A stretch of 46,347 bases of DNA, from positions 1-46,347 of the forward strand of contig NZ_JAQIBL010000105.1 in NCBI RefSeq assembly GCF_027859075.1, read 5' to 3'. Both the position numbers and the translations under genes were made by a program. The notes beneath the pieces were generated by a model, which worked only from the letters and a program-made list of their open reading frames with translations, did not search any database and was not told the origin of the DNA. Below, piece after piece: positions 26,218 through 34,416 of this stretch (positions are counted from its first letter, which is position 1; every line of letters begins with the position of its first letter). The stretch is from Oceanispirochaeta sp. (GTDB taxonomy: Bacteria > Spirochaetota > Spirochaetia > DSM-2461).

Positions 26218-26239
26218 TGAGCGAAAATGCTAAAAATGG
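26218..26239 (-). repeat. Inverted-repeat arm, right of the AraC gene
   Basis: This is the reverse complement of the left arm at 25255-25278: 22 bases, with five T instead of seven. It lies in the short convergent spacer between the AraC gene and the hybrid kinase gene. The core AGCATTTTCGCTCA is identical in both arms. Confidence 0.6.
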
Positions 26240-26366
26240 AACTTCCTGGACCTCTTCCAGACTGTAAAGAAACAGTTCAGAAAACAGATCTTCAATCTTT
26301 ACTTCATTCCATGTAAATCGAAAAGCAGATTCCATACCCGAATAACGGTCAACTTCAGTGGTTTTT

Positions 26367-28802
26367 TTATAATTTTTGCTTATCAAGAACTTCATTAACA
26401 GCAGCAATCAATTTTTCTTTATTCAAAGGTTTTGCCAAAATTTTTTTAATTCCTATTTGCCGTATTCTTTCTTCTGATATTTCATTTATATATCCGGTGC
26501 AGAGGATTATCGGGGTGTTTTCCCTCAGCTCCAGAATTGATGCAGCAAGATTCTCTCCTGTAACGTCAGGCATCATCTGATCGGTGATTACAACGTCAAA
26601 GAAATCTGGTTTCTTTGAAAAAATATTTAACGCCTCAAGTGGGTCAGAAGTTCTTGTAACATGACATCCACGCCGTAGGAAAATATTTTCTACCATTTTC
26701 GCGATGGGTTCCTCATCGTCTACAAATAAAATATTTACCTCTCCGGAGGAGATCTCCGTAGATTCCGTACTTTTTTCCTTACTGTCAATATCGTCAGTTA
26801 CATGAAAATATATATTGATGGTGACACCTTCTCCGGTATTACGTTCAAGAGTCAAACCACCTTTATATTTCGATATAATTCCGTGAACTACAGATAGACC
26901 CATTCCTGTTCCTTTCCCTTGAGCCTTTGTTGTGAAAAATGGATCAAAAATTAAATCAATTATATCATCAGGTATCCCTATACCATTGTCTTTTGTACTG
27001 AGTTTGATGTAATCACCAGGTTCTAATTCACCGGTAACAGTATTCAGAGGATTGCTCAGATGGATGTCTGAAAGGCCTATTTGTAAAGTTCCGCCATGTT
27101 CCTCCATGGCATGCCACGAATTTGTGCAAAGATTCATCATAATCTGATGTATTTGGGTCGGGTCGGCAAGAATATAAGAATCACTGTCAATGGATTGCTT
27201 TACCTTGATGTTAGATGGTAAAGACGCCCTGAGAAGTTTGATCGTCTCTTTTATCAGCACTTTGGGTTGAAGTGGTCTGATAATCTGCTCAGTTTCTCGA
27301 CTGAAAGTAAGAATCTGTTGCACCAGACTTGTTGCTCGATCAGAAGCCCTCTGTACCTCTGTGAGATATTCTATAACTTCTGGAGATTTGGCATCAGCCT
27401 TGGCCAGCTCAGTATAGCCAATGATGGCAGACAGAATGTTGTTAAAATCGTGGGCTATTCCACCGGACAGAACTCCCAGAGCCTCCATCTTCTGCGTTTG
27501 TAACAGCTGCTTTTCGAGTTCTTTACGATTTGAAATATTAACAGCTATCGACCTGCTTTCAATAATATTACCGTCAAGATCCTTCACTGATTCAACAGAA
27601 AGACTTACCCAGATTGGTTTTCCATCTGAACTTATCATCTGCAGCTCTTCATCAACTATTGATTCTCCCTGTTTAAACCTTTCTGATATTTCCTTTGCTT
27701 TCTCTTTGCCATTGGGAGACTCCATATAAAGATCCAGAACATTCATTTTCTCTAATACTTCCGCTGTATAACCAAGCATTTTTTGCGCGCCCACATTACA
27801 ACGTTTAACTCTTCCTTCCTTAGCATCAATTGTGAAATATGCAGATGGGGCATTATCAAAAAGTTCCCGGTACTGTTCCTCACTTACTCGTAATTTTTCA
27901 GTTATAGATAAAAGATCCGATGTTTTTTCCTTTATTCTCATTTTCAAAAATAGGGACAGACCAATAAATATAATAATGAAACTGGCCAATCCTCCGATAG
28001 TTTGTTTTAGCCAGGTCGGGGTTCCGTATGGAACTGGTTCTTCGGCAAACCATTTCGCCAAAGATCTATAATAAAAGGATTCGCGGTCGATTTTCATTTT
28101 TACTAGATGTTTATCAAGAGCACTAATAATCAATGGGTTGGAATTTTTTGAAGCAGCAAAATGTAACCGTGTTGGATGAAAAATAATACCTGTTTCCCTA
28201 ATGTTAGACGACATATGAGCAGCTCCATAAAACCTGTTGACAACAGCCGCATCTACTTTTCCTTCTGCCAGTAATTGAAATACTTTGTGATAATCGGGGA
28301 GTAAAACCAGTTCACAATTTAACCCGAACTGCATCAAATGCCCTTTGAGGGCATCAGCCTGAACCGATTGGTTTAATACGGCAACCTTTTTACCAGTAAG
28401 ATCAACTATGGAATTGATTTTTGATTCGTTTCCGGTATAGATCTGAAACCAGTCGGAGAGTACAGGCTCTTTGTTGAAATTCCAGCGATTCCTGCGCGCC
28501 TCGCTAAATGCCACATCAACCATGATGTCTATTTCTGAATTATCCAAGGCTGACAAGCACTCGTCCCAGGTACCCAATTTATATTTAATCTTCCAACCTT
28601 CTACCCGACCAATTTCTTCGATGAGCTCCACAAAAAAACCAGCTGGCTGATTGTCCTTATTCAAAAAAACCTTTGGCTCATTTTCATAGACCCCAACAGT
28701 AATCACAGCAGGTTCAGCGACTAGGGGAGAACAAACAAACATGAAAACCAGCAAGATGGCAGCCATCCACCCGGAATATACATTATTAGTTCGAAAACTC
28801 AT
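26367..28802 (-). CDS. Hybrid sensor histidine kinase with periplasmic binding-protein sensor, PAS and receiver
   Basis: 811 residues, in order: a signal/anchor segment; an SBP_bac_3-type periplasmic domain (about 32-260; VYENEPKVFLNKDNQPAGFFVELIEE); a transmembrane helix (about 275-293); a PAS domain (about 310-430); a HisKA domain with His451 in GGIAHDFNN; an HATPase_c domain with DNGIGIP and GKGTGMGLSVVHG; and a C-terminal receiver with phospho-acceptor Asp741 in VITDQMMPD. It probably senses an amino acid or similar small ligand outside the membrane. No partner regulator is adjacent, so its output is unknown. It converges on the AraC gene. Confidence 0.92.
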   Translation of the reverse strand: MSFRTNNVYSGWMAAILLVFMFVCSPLVAEPAVITVGVYENEPKVFLNKDNQPAGFFVELIEEIGRVEGWKIKYKLGTWDECLSALDNSEIDIMVDVAFSEARRNRWNFNKEPVLSDWFQIYTGNESKINSIVDLTGKKVAVLNQSVQADALKGHLMQFGLNCELVLLPDYHKVFQLLAEGKVDAAVVNRFYGAAHMSSNIRETGIIFHPTRLHFAASKNSNPLIISALDKHLVKMKIDRESFYYRSLAKWFAEEPVPYGTPTWLKQTIGGLASFIIIFIGLSLFLKMRIKEKTSDLLSITEKLRVSEEQYRELFDNAPSAYFTIDAKEGRVKRCNVGAQKMLGYTAEVLEKMNVLDLYMESPNGKEKAKEISERFKQGESIVDEELQMISSDGKPIWVSLSVESVKDLDGNIIESRSIAVNISNRKELEKQLLQTQKMEALGVLSGGIAHDFNNILSAIIGYTELAKADAKSPEVIEYLTEVQRASDRATSLVQQILTFSRETEQIIRPLQPKVLIKETIKLLRASLPSNIKVKQSIDSDSYILADPTQIHQIMMNLCTNSWHAMEEHGGTLQIGLSDIHLSNPLNTVTGELEPGDYIKLSTKDNGIGIPDDIIDLIFDPFFTTKAQGKGTGMGLSVVHGIISKYKGGLTLERNTGEGVTINIYFHVTDDIDSKEKSTESTEISSGEVNILFVDDEEPIAKMVENIFLRRGCHVTRTSDPLEALNIFSKKPDFFDVVITDQMMPDVTGENLAASILELRENTPIILCTGYINEISEERIRQIGIKKILAKPLNKEKLIAAVNEVLDKQKL

Positions 28803-29538
28803 TTTGTTATCTCCTTTGACATAACCTCATCTGACTATTTTCTTATCCAATGATCTTTGTCATCCTGTCTTCATGTCAAAGGACTTTCAATAGAGATAAA
28901 AAACGGTATACCCCATAGAAAAGATTCTTATCTTTCTGAAAAATTGGAGATAAGATTCAGGTTCCTGTTTTTTACTTCCCAGATCTCGGGTCCGGTAAAG
29001 GTCAATCAGAATACCAATTTAAACTTCAGGATTTTTGAAATTCATCATAGGCATTTTTTTCATAATTAAATTGTATGCAAATGAGAAGGATATTACAATC
29101 AGATATAAAAATCTTAATCACTTTGTATCCCAGAGATTGAGGCTTTGTAAGCTGTGAGAACTTCCGCTATAATTCTAAAAAAAGAACACTGATAATTGTC
29201 TTTATACAATCAGAGGTAAGAGAGTGTGTTCCATTTTTCCAATCGTATGGAACTCTCTGACTGATCTGGTGTTTGACAAAATCCCTACACTTCCTTCCTG
29301 GAAATAATCACCAATTGAAAATATCTGAGACTAAATCGTTTGGGTGCATCTGGGGGAGAGGTCAACTGAGGCACTAAAATTATTGAAACAGAAAAATCCA
29401 GTTCATAAAAAAGTTAAATATTCTGATTTTTAGAGCTTATATAAAACGCATTCATTTTGGTGAATTTAGAATTCATCCTTTACAATAATAAACTTGAAAT
29501 AATTCAGTCATCATTTCTATCTATTGTTCGGGGGACTA
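28803..29538. other. Gene-free stretch of 736 bases
   Basis: I find no convincing gene here. It contains the promoter region of the minus-strand kinase at its left end. Near 29220-29260 GTTCCAT and ATGGAAC form a small stem. Otherwise the sequence is A/T-rich with short unrelated open frames. Two TTGACA-like boxes lack matching -10 boxes. Confidence 0.5.
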
Positions 29539-30041
29539 ATGAATAAAAGGTACTGTATACTCTTATTCTGTTTTGCTACTACCATAGGAAACCTTTTATC
29601 TGGCGAAACAATTTTAAATAATGACCATACAACATTATTACCTGTAGATAATGTAATTCCCGGAATAACTAAAGTTGAAGAAATTAATGAACTGGGTAAA
29701 TATGTTCATTTTACAGATGGCAGTGGAAAACTTGTAGAAAGCTATAGACTTGCTGGCAGCACAGTTTATTACGAACAGGGCATTATTACAAAAATAAAGG
29801 GTAATAAAAGTTTTGCCCTTCCTCAACACTGGAGAACACTGGGTTTAAATTGGGATTTGGACACGGCCTCACCGAAGTCGATCTTTTTAGAATCAATATC
29901 CCCGCATTTCCTATCGATATTTCAATAACCCTATGGGGCCATTCTGATTCATTTGATTATGAATCTGGTATTTTGATGGAATTCGTCGGGCGGGACTCAT
30001 CCGCTTGTGGATCCCGGCTGAAAGAAAAGACTCAGAATTAA
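29539..30041 (+). pseudogene. Small secreted protein gene split by a -1 frame change
   Basis: From ATG 29539 (after GGGGGA) a signal peptide MNKRYCILLFCFATTIGNLLSG leads a 129-residue frame that would end at 29926-29928. At 29844-29850 the sequence is T TTA AAT. Reading on in the -1 frame from there gives LGFGHGLTEVDLFRINIP and SITLWGHSDSFDYES, far more protein-like than the zero frame, to 30041. It resembles outer-membrane beta-strand sequence, but I cannot name the family. Either the gene has lost a base or the ribosome shifts at the heptamer. I annotate it as a frameshifted gene of about 167 residues. Confidence 0.5.
29844..29850 (+). other. Slippery heptamer T_TTA_AAT at the frame junction
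   Basis: In the zero frame the codons are GGT TTA AAT, so the seven bases fit the X_XXY_YYZ pattern for -1 ribosomal frameshifting. A shift here enters exactly the downstream frame that looks coding. No clear stimulatory stem-loop is visible directly after it. Confidence 0.4.
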
Positions 30042-30144
30042 ACCTGATAGAAATCTAATATTTTCTTGTGTTTATGCTTTTCTTTATTGGAATAAACTAT
30101 AATGAAAAAGGAATCCTTTAGAATCAAAATTGGAGAATAATCAG

Positions 30145-30624
30145 TTGAAGAAAGATTTTTCAGATCTTATTGCCCTTGGCTGGAGAGAGTGGATATCCTT
30201 TCCTGATTGGGAAGTCAGCAATATCAAAGTCAAAGTGGACACTGGTGCAAGAACATCTTCACTTCATGTGGGAGAACTGGAATATTTTGAAAAGGATTCT
30301 AAAAGCTGGGTCAGTTTTGATATCTATCCCTGGCAGAAGACCTCCAGGGAGAATATTCAGATATCGGCTCCTGTCACTTCGTTCAAATATGTTAAAAGTT
30401 CTTCTGGCTGCCAGGAGAAAAGACCGGTCATCATAGCCAGGCTGATTATTGCCGGGCAGGAAATTATGACAGAACTGACTCTGACCAACAGGTCGACAAT
30501 GGGTTTTAGAATGCTTCTTGGCCGAGGGGCCATAAAAAAACACTTTATGGTCATTCCCGGGAAGTCTTATCTGGGTGGTAAACCCCCAATAGAAATCAGA
30601 AGAAAAAATAGAGGAAGAATCTAG
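30145..30624 (+). CDS. RimB-type ATP-dependent zinc protease (retropepsin-like, RimK-associated)
   Basis: About 159 residues. It carries the KVDTGARTSSLH motif, a pepsin-like Asp-Thr-Gly active site, and NRSTMGFRMLLGRGAI, matching the DUF785/RimB family found beside RimK. Known RimB proteins trim glutamate tails added by RimK to ribosomal protein S6. TTG 30145 is chosen because GGAG at 30132-30135 lies 9 bases before it; the TTG at 30130 overlaps that site. It is followed after 2 bases by the deacylase gene. The trio 30145-32770 looks like one operon. Confidence 0.85.
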   Translation: MKKDFSDLIALGWREWISFPDWEVSNIKVKVDTGARTSSLHVGELEYFEKDSKSWVSFDIYPWQKTSRENIQISAPVTSFKYVKSSSGCQEKRPVIIARLIIAGQEIMTELTLTNRSTMGFRMLLGRGAIKKHFMVIPGKSYLGGKPPIEIRRKNRGRI

Positions 30625-30626
30625 AC

Positions 30627-31589
30627 ATGTCAGTCAGGATAAAAAACTCCAGCTTCGAAATTGCAAATATGATTGTAAAGGCTGGAACAAAAGCAACTGG
30701 AGAATTACCTCTGGTAAAGCTGGTGACAGGAAACCAGATATCCATCCCTCTCTATATATTCAATGGTTCTGAACCAGGGCCGGTACTATGGATTAGTGCG
30801 GCCATTCATGGAGATGAAGTGGCTGGTGTGGAAATAATCAGGCAAGTGATGGAGAAGATAAATCCCAAAAAGCTATGCGGTACATTGATCACAGTACCCA
30901 TTGTCAATGTCCATGGCTTTCTGAACAAAGAAAGGTATCTTCCCGACCGGAGAGATCTCAACAGATCATTCCCGGGTTCACCGAAGGGTTCTCTTGCTGC
31001 AAGAATTGCCCATTTATTTATGACAGAGATCGTCAGCAGATGCGATATGGGTATTGATCTGCATACCGGCTCAAACAACAGATCAAATTACCCCCAGATA
31101 CGTTCGGATCTTGATAATCCGGAGACCAGAAGATTATGTGAAGTATTCGGAGCTCCGGTCATGCTTCATTCAAAGATCCGTGATGGATCTCTCCGGGGTG
31201 CTGCCAGTGAGAAAGGTAAAAAAGTACTTCTTTATGAAGGCGGAGAAGCAAACCGCTTCAATTACGAAGCCATACGCTATGCTGTGAATGGTATCATGAG
31301 GATTCTGACAGACCAGGGAATGACAACTTATTTTACAGATCCTGTTGAGTCTCCCTGCCTGGAAAGCAGGAACAGTTCCTGGCTCAGAGCAAAGAAGAGC
31401 GGCATTGCTATTTTGGGCAGTGAGCTGGGAGAATCTGTCTATAAGGGACAGACACTGGGAATCATACATGACTCTCTTGGAAAGGGGCTGGGACGTATCA
31501 TTGCTCACAGCACTGGTCTGATTATCGGAAGAAATATGCAGTCTCTGGTGAATCAAGGGGATGCAATTTATCACATAGCGGAGGTCTAA
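30627..31589 (+). CDS. Succinylglutamate desuccinylase/aspartoacylase-family zinc hydrolase
   Basis: 320 residues of the AstE/AspA (M14-like) fold. The zinc site is visible as HGDE and DLHTG, with VPIVNVHGFLNKERYLPD-RDLNRSFPG between, and LLYEGGE holds the catalytic Glu. Family members remove acyl groups from amino acids or peptides. Membership in an operon with RimB and RimK suggests an amidohydrolase acting on the same peptide tails or on N-acylated glutamate, but this is inference. It follows RimB by 2 bases and precedes RimK by 5 bases. Confidence 0.88.
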   Translation: MSVRIKNSSFEIANMIVKAGTKATGELPLVKLVTGNQISIPLYIFNGSEPGPVLWISAAIHGDEVAGVEIIRQVMEKINPKKLCGTLITVPIVNVHGFLNKERYLPDRRDLNRSFPGSPKGSLAARIAHLFMTEIVSRCDMGIDLHTGSNNRSNYPQIRSDLDNPETRRLCEVFGAPVMLHSKIRDGSLRGAASEKGKKVLLYEGGEANRFNYEAIRYAVNGIMRILTDQGMTTYFTDPVESPCLESRNSSWLRAKKSGIAILGSELGESVYKGQTLGIIHDSLGKGLGRIIAHSTGLIIGRNMQSLVNQGDAIYHIAEV

Positions 31590-31594
31590 GACTG

Positions 31595-32770
31595 ATGAAA
31601 CTGGCAATATTATCCCGATCACCCCGGTGCTACAGTACTCAAAGATTAAAAATGGCAGCATTGGAACGGGGCCATCAGTGCAAAGTGCTGAACACCCTTA
31701 GGTTTGCTATAGATCTATCAGGAAACTCTCCTGATTTACAATTTCAGGGAAAACCACTTTCTGACTATGATGCCATAATCCCGAGAATTGGAGCATCCAT
31801 AACATATTTCGGTACGGCTGTTGTGAGACAATTCGAACAGATGGATGTATATACTCCCAACACTTCCAACGGAATATCAAATTCCAGAGATAAGCTGAGG
31901 GCCACTCAAATTCTATCCCGCCACGACATAGGAATTCCTGCCACTACATTTGTCAGAGATCAGAAGGATGTCATTTCTGCCATAAAACGAGTGGGGGGTG
32001 CACCCGTTGTTATTAAATTGCTGGAAGGAACACAGGGCATCGGGGTGATTCTGGCCCCGGAACTAAAAGTGGCAGAGGCGATCATAGAAACCCTGCAAAG
32101 TACCCAGCAGAATGTTCTTATTCAGCAGTTTATTTCTGAAAGCCGTGGAAAAGACATAAGAGCTCTGGTTGTAGGAGACCGGGTTGTCGGTGCAATGAGA
32201 AGAAGTGCACAGGGAGATGAATTCAGATCCAATGTGCACAGAGGCGGCTCTGTTGAAGGCATTCAACTGGACCCTCTTTATGAGCAAACCGCCGTGAGAG
32301 CCGCTCAGATCATGGGTCTCAGGGTCGCAGGTGTTGATATGCTTGAAGGCAAGGATGGTCCACTCGTGATGGAAGTCAATTCTTCACCGGGACTGGAAGG
32401 GATTGAAAAAGCGACAGAATTGGATATTGCCGGATCAATCATTGACTATATTGCCAACCAAGTAGCCTTTCCTGAAATTGATGTAAGACAGCGCCTGACC
32501 ATCAGTACAGGTTATGGTGTAGCTGAAATGCTTGTCAAGGAGGATAGTCATCTTGTTGGAAGCACAATTGCACAATCTGGTCTTCGGGATCTGGATATCA
32601 CCGTTCTGACCCTCCACAGGGAAACTGAAGTCATTCCAAATCCGAGAGAAAGCCGTGTCCTTGAAGCCAATGACAAGCTTCTATGCTTTGGCCGGCTTGA
32701 GTCCATGCGCAGTATGATCCCGAAAAGGAAAAATCGGAGACAGAAGGTAAAAAAACTGCCTATAAGTTAA
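31595..32770 (+). CDS. rimK: RimK-family ATP-grasp glutamate ligase with C-terminal RCK_C-like domain
   Basis: 391 residues, about 90 longer than E. coli RimK. The N-terminal 300 residues match RimK: MKLAILSRSPRCYSTQRLKMAA, PRIGASITYFGTAVVRQFE, KLLEGTQGIGV, FRSNVHRGG, and VMEVNSSPGLEGIEKATELD. The extra tail (about 305-375; GYGVAEMLVKEDSHLVGSTI to ANDKLLCFGR) resembles a TrkA_C/RCK_C ligand-binding domain. RimK adds glutamates to the S6 C-terminus, and the tail may let a small ligand control this (inference). It is the last gene of the trio. Confidence 0.9.
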   Translation: MKLAILSRSPRCYSTQRLKMAALERGHQCKVLNTLRFAIDLSGNSPDLQFQGKPLSDYDAIIPRIGASITYFGTAVVRQFEQMDVYTPNTSNGISNSRDKLRATQILSRHDIGIPATTFVRDQKDVISAIKRVGGAPVVIKLLEGTQGIGVILAPELKVAEAIIETLQSTQQNVLIQQFISESRGKDIRALVVGDRVVGAMRRSAQGDEFRSNVHRGGSVEGIQLDPLYEQTAVRAAQIMGLRVAGVDMLEGKDGPLVMEVNSSPGLEGIEKATELDIAGSIIDYIANQVAFPEIDVRQRLTISTGYGVAEMLVKEDSHLVGSTIAQSGLRDLDITVLTLHRETEVIPNPRESRVLEANDKLLCFGRLESMRSMIPKRKNRRQKVKKLPIS

Positions 32771-32876
32771 TGAAAGCGGGTTTATACAGAAAATGATTGT
32801 CAATTCCAAAGTGTTTGGTTCTTATATTCAGGAGCCCCGTCTCGACTATGATGATCATTCTGGGAGGATAGATTTT

Positions 32877-32975
32877 ATGAGTAACCCTTGCCTATTGATA
32901 ATCGATGTACAACTAGGTTTTTCTGTACTGTAAAAACCACAAAAGAGATACTAGACGGTCTATCCTAAGACAGCT
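32877..32975 (+). pseudogene. Isochorismatase-like hydrolase relic
   Basis: A GGGAGG ribosome site precedes ATG 32877, and the reading begins MSNPCLLIIDVQLGFSVL, then stops at 32931-32933. LIIDVQ-GF is the opening of isochorismatase/cysteine-hydrolase proteins. The following bases, read in another frame, give VKTTKEILDGL, which fits the next helix of the same family. Only a fragment remains. Confidence 0.4.
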
Positions 32976-33005
32976 GATTGATTCCCACAGGCCCGGTCCC
33001 GATCC

Positions 33006-34088
33006 TTATTGAAATCCTTTAAGAACCTTTGCCTTCTGTTCCGCTTCTATCGCAATGCGGCTGACTTCAAAGACATGTTCCTGGGGAAGAGCCAGATCTG
33101 TTCCATCCAGGCAGTCTCTAATCAATTGAGCGAAATAGGGAAATCCTGTCTTCCCGGCGGCATTGATCATCTCCTGTCTGGTTCCATTGACCAGGTAAAG
33201 ATTATCGCCGTCACTGCTTACACCGACATTGATATATTTTCTCAACTCGATATAACCCTTTGTACCGAGAATAAAGAGCCTGCCATCCCCCCAGGTACCC
33301 AGTCCCTCAGGTGTGAACCAGTCAAGACGAGTATATCCTGTGGCTCCAGACTCCAGTAGAAGAGTACAATCTCCAAAATCTTCCAGCTCTGGATAATCGG
33401 GATGTTTGTAATTTCCCACTTGACTATGAACAATTTCCGCTGTTTTTGATTTTGTATAGAAGAGCATCTGTTCAAATTGATGAGACCCGATATCACAGAG
33501 GATTCCGCCATACTGTTCCTTATTGAAAAACCAGTCAGGACGAGTCTCAGGAGCCAGGCGATGAGGGGCGATATTCATGATCTGAATAACATCACCAATC
33601 TCACCCTCCTCTATCAGCTGTCCCGCAAGGACGGCACTTTCCACCTGTAAACGTTCCGAGAAGCATATAGACCACTTCAGACCACTTTCAGCGACAGCGC
33701 TTCTGGCTTTTTCCAGTTTGTCGAGTTCCGTAAATCCTGTTTTGTCGGACATATAGTGTTTACCATGACTGAGAGCCTTCAGACCGACCTTCCAGCGCTC
33801 ATTGGGAATGATGGATGAGAGGATCATCATGCTCTCTTTACTTGCATATACATCCTCCTCTGCTTTTGCCATCATCACTTTGGGGAATGATGCTTTAAAA
33901 TTCTTCATCTTTTCCGGATCTTTATCCCAAACCATATCCAGAGTGGCACCAGCTTCAAGCATGTTCTGAACCATTCCGTTTATGTGTCCGTGATCGAGTC
34001 CAATGACTGATATGGGGAATTCCCCTTTTTCACAGGCTTTGGTCGCTGTTTTACAAACAGGTGAATATGTACTTCCATCTTTTGACAT
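33006..34088 (-). CDS. Gfo/Idh/MocA-family oxidoreductase
   Basis: 360 residues. A Rossmann-type N-terminus (about 25-150) includes ISVIGLDHGHINGM and LKALSHGKHYMSDKTGFTELD, matching the K/E-P-like dinucleotide-to-substrate segment of this family. The C-terminal alpha/beta domain includes ILCDIGSHQFEQMLFY and GRLFILGTKGYIELRKY. The usual GxGxxG is replaced by GLDHGH, so cofactor binding may be unusual. The family oxidises sugars and polyols with NAD(P). It diverges from the second UroD-like gene and may act on a related compound. Confidence 0.88.
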   Translation of the reverse strand: MSKDGSTYSPVCKTATKACEKGEFPISVIGLDHGHINGMVQNMLEAGATLDMVWDKDPEKMKNFKASFPKVMMAKAEEDVYASKESMMILSSIIPNERWKVGLKALSHGKHYMSDKTGFTELDKLEKARSAVAESGLKWSICFSERLQVESAVLAGQLIEEGEIGDVIQIMNIAPHRLAPETRPDWFFNKEQYGGILCDIGSHQFEQMLFYTKSKTAEIVHSQVGNYKHPDYPELEDFGDCTLLLESGATGYTRLDWFTPEGLGTWGDGRLFILGTKGYIELRKYINVGVSSDGDNLYLVNGTRQEMINAAGKTGFPYFAQLIRDCLDGTDLALPQEHVFEVSRIAIEAEQKAKVLKGFQ

Positions 34089-34299
34089 TCTATATCCTCT
34101 CTTTTTTTTCGGGTCTGCCCTGGTAGAATCAAAGGTAGAGTATAATTCCTAATATCGTGACAGAGCTAGAATTCTCCTGATTTTTACTGATTTTTCCCTC
34201 TGTTCATCAAAATCATGGTAGAAATTATACAATAACAGATGTAAATCTCTCATTTTGATTTTTCCAGATTCTGTTCATGTTTAAAAAAAGGGGTTCCTA

Positions 34300-34416
34300 A
34301 TGAAATATAAAATAGATTTTGACCTTGAACTATACAAAGCCGGCTTGGGAAATGACTTCGTAAATACTTCAGTATCACTCGATGGTGATTAGATCTGTTA
34401 CGCCTTTCATATTCCC
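34300..34416 (+). other. In-frame 5' extension of the UroD-like gene, interrupted by one TAG
   Basis: An ATG at 34300 follows an AAGGGG ribosome site (spacing about 6) and reads MKYKIDFDLELYKAGLGNDF, then 10 more codons to a TAG at 34390-34392, then 8 codons straight into the frame of the UroD-like gene. The downstream ATG at 34417 has no ribosome site. So the true gene may begin at 34300, with an amber codon at position 31. Confidence 0.5.

Noticed and set aside
28857-29069. 70-residue plus-strand frame in the gap before the secreted-protein gene
   Set aside because: No ribosome site, no recognisable motif, and composition like the surrounding noncoding DNA.
34122-34224. Three GGTAGA words in the divergent Gfo/UroD region, like the GGTAGAAA at 40360
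   Set aside because: A six-base word is expected about twenty times in a window this size, and the three copies have no regular spacing or inverted partner.
34390-34392. TAG as a pyrrolysine codon
   Set aside because: The protein is not one of the methylamine methyltransferase families that use pyrrolysine, and no pyl genes are in the window. A nonsense mutation or wrong start is the simpler explanation.
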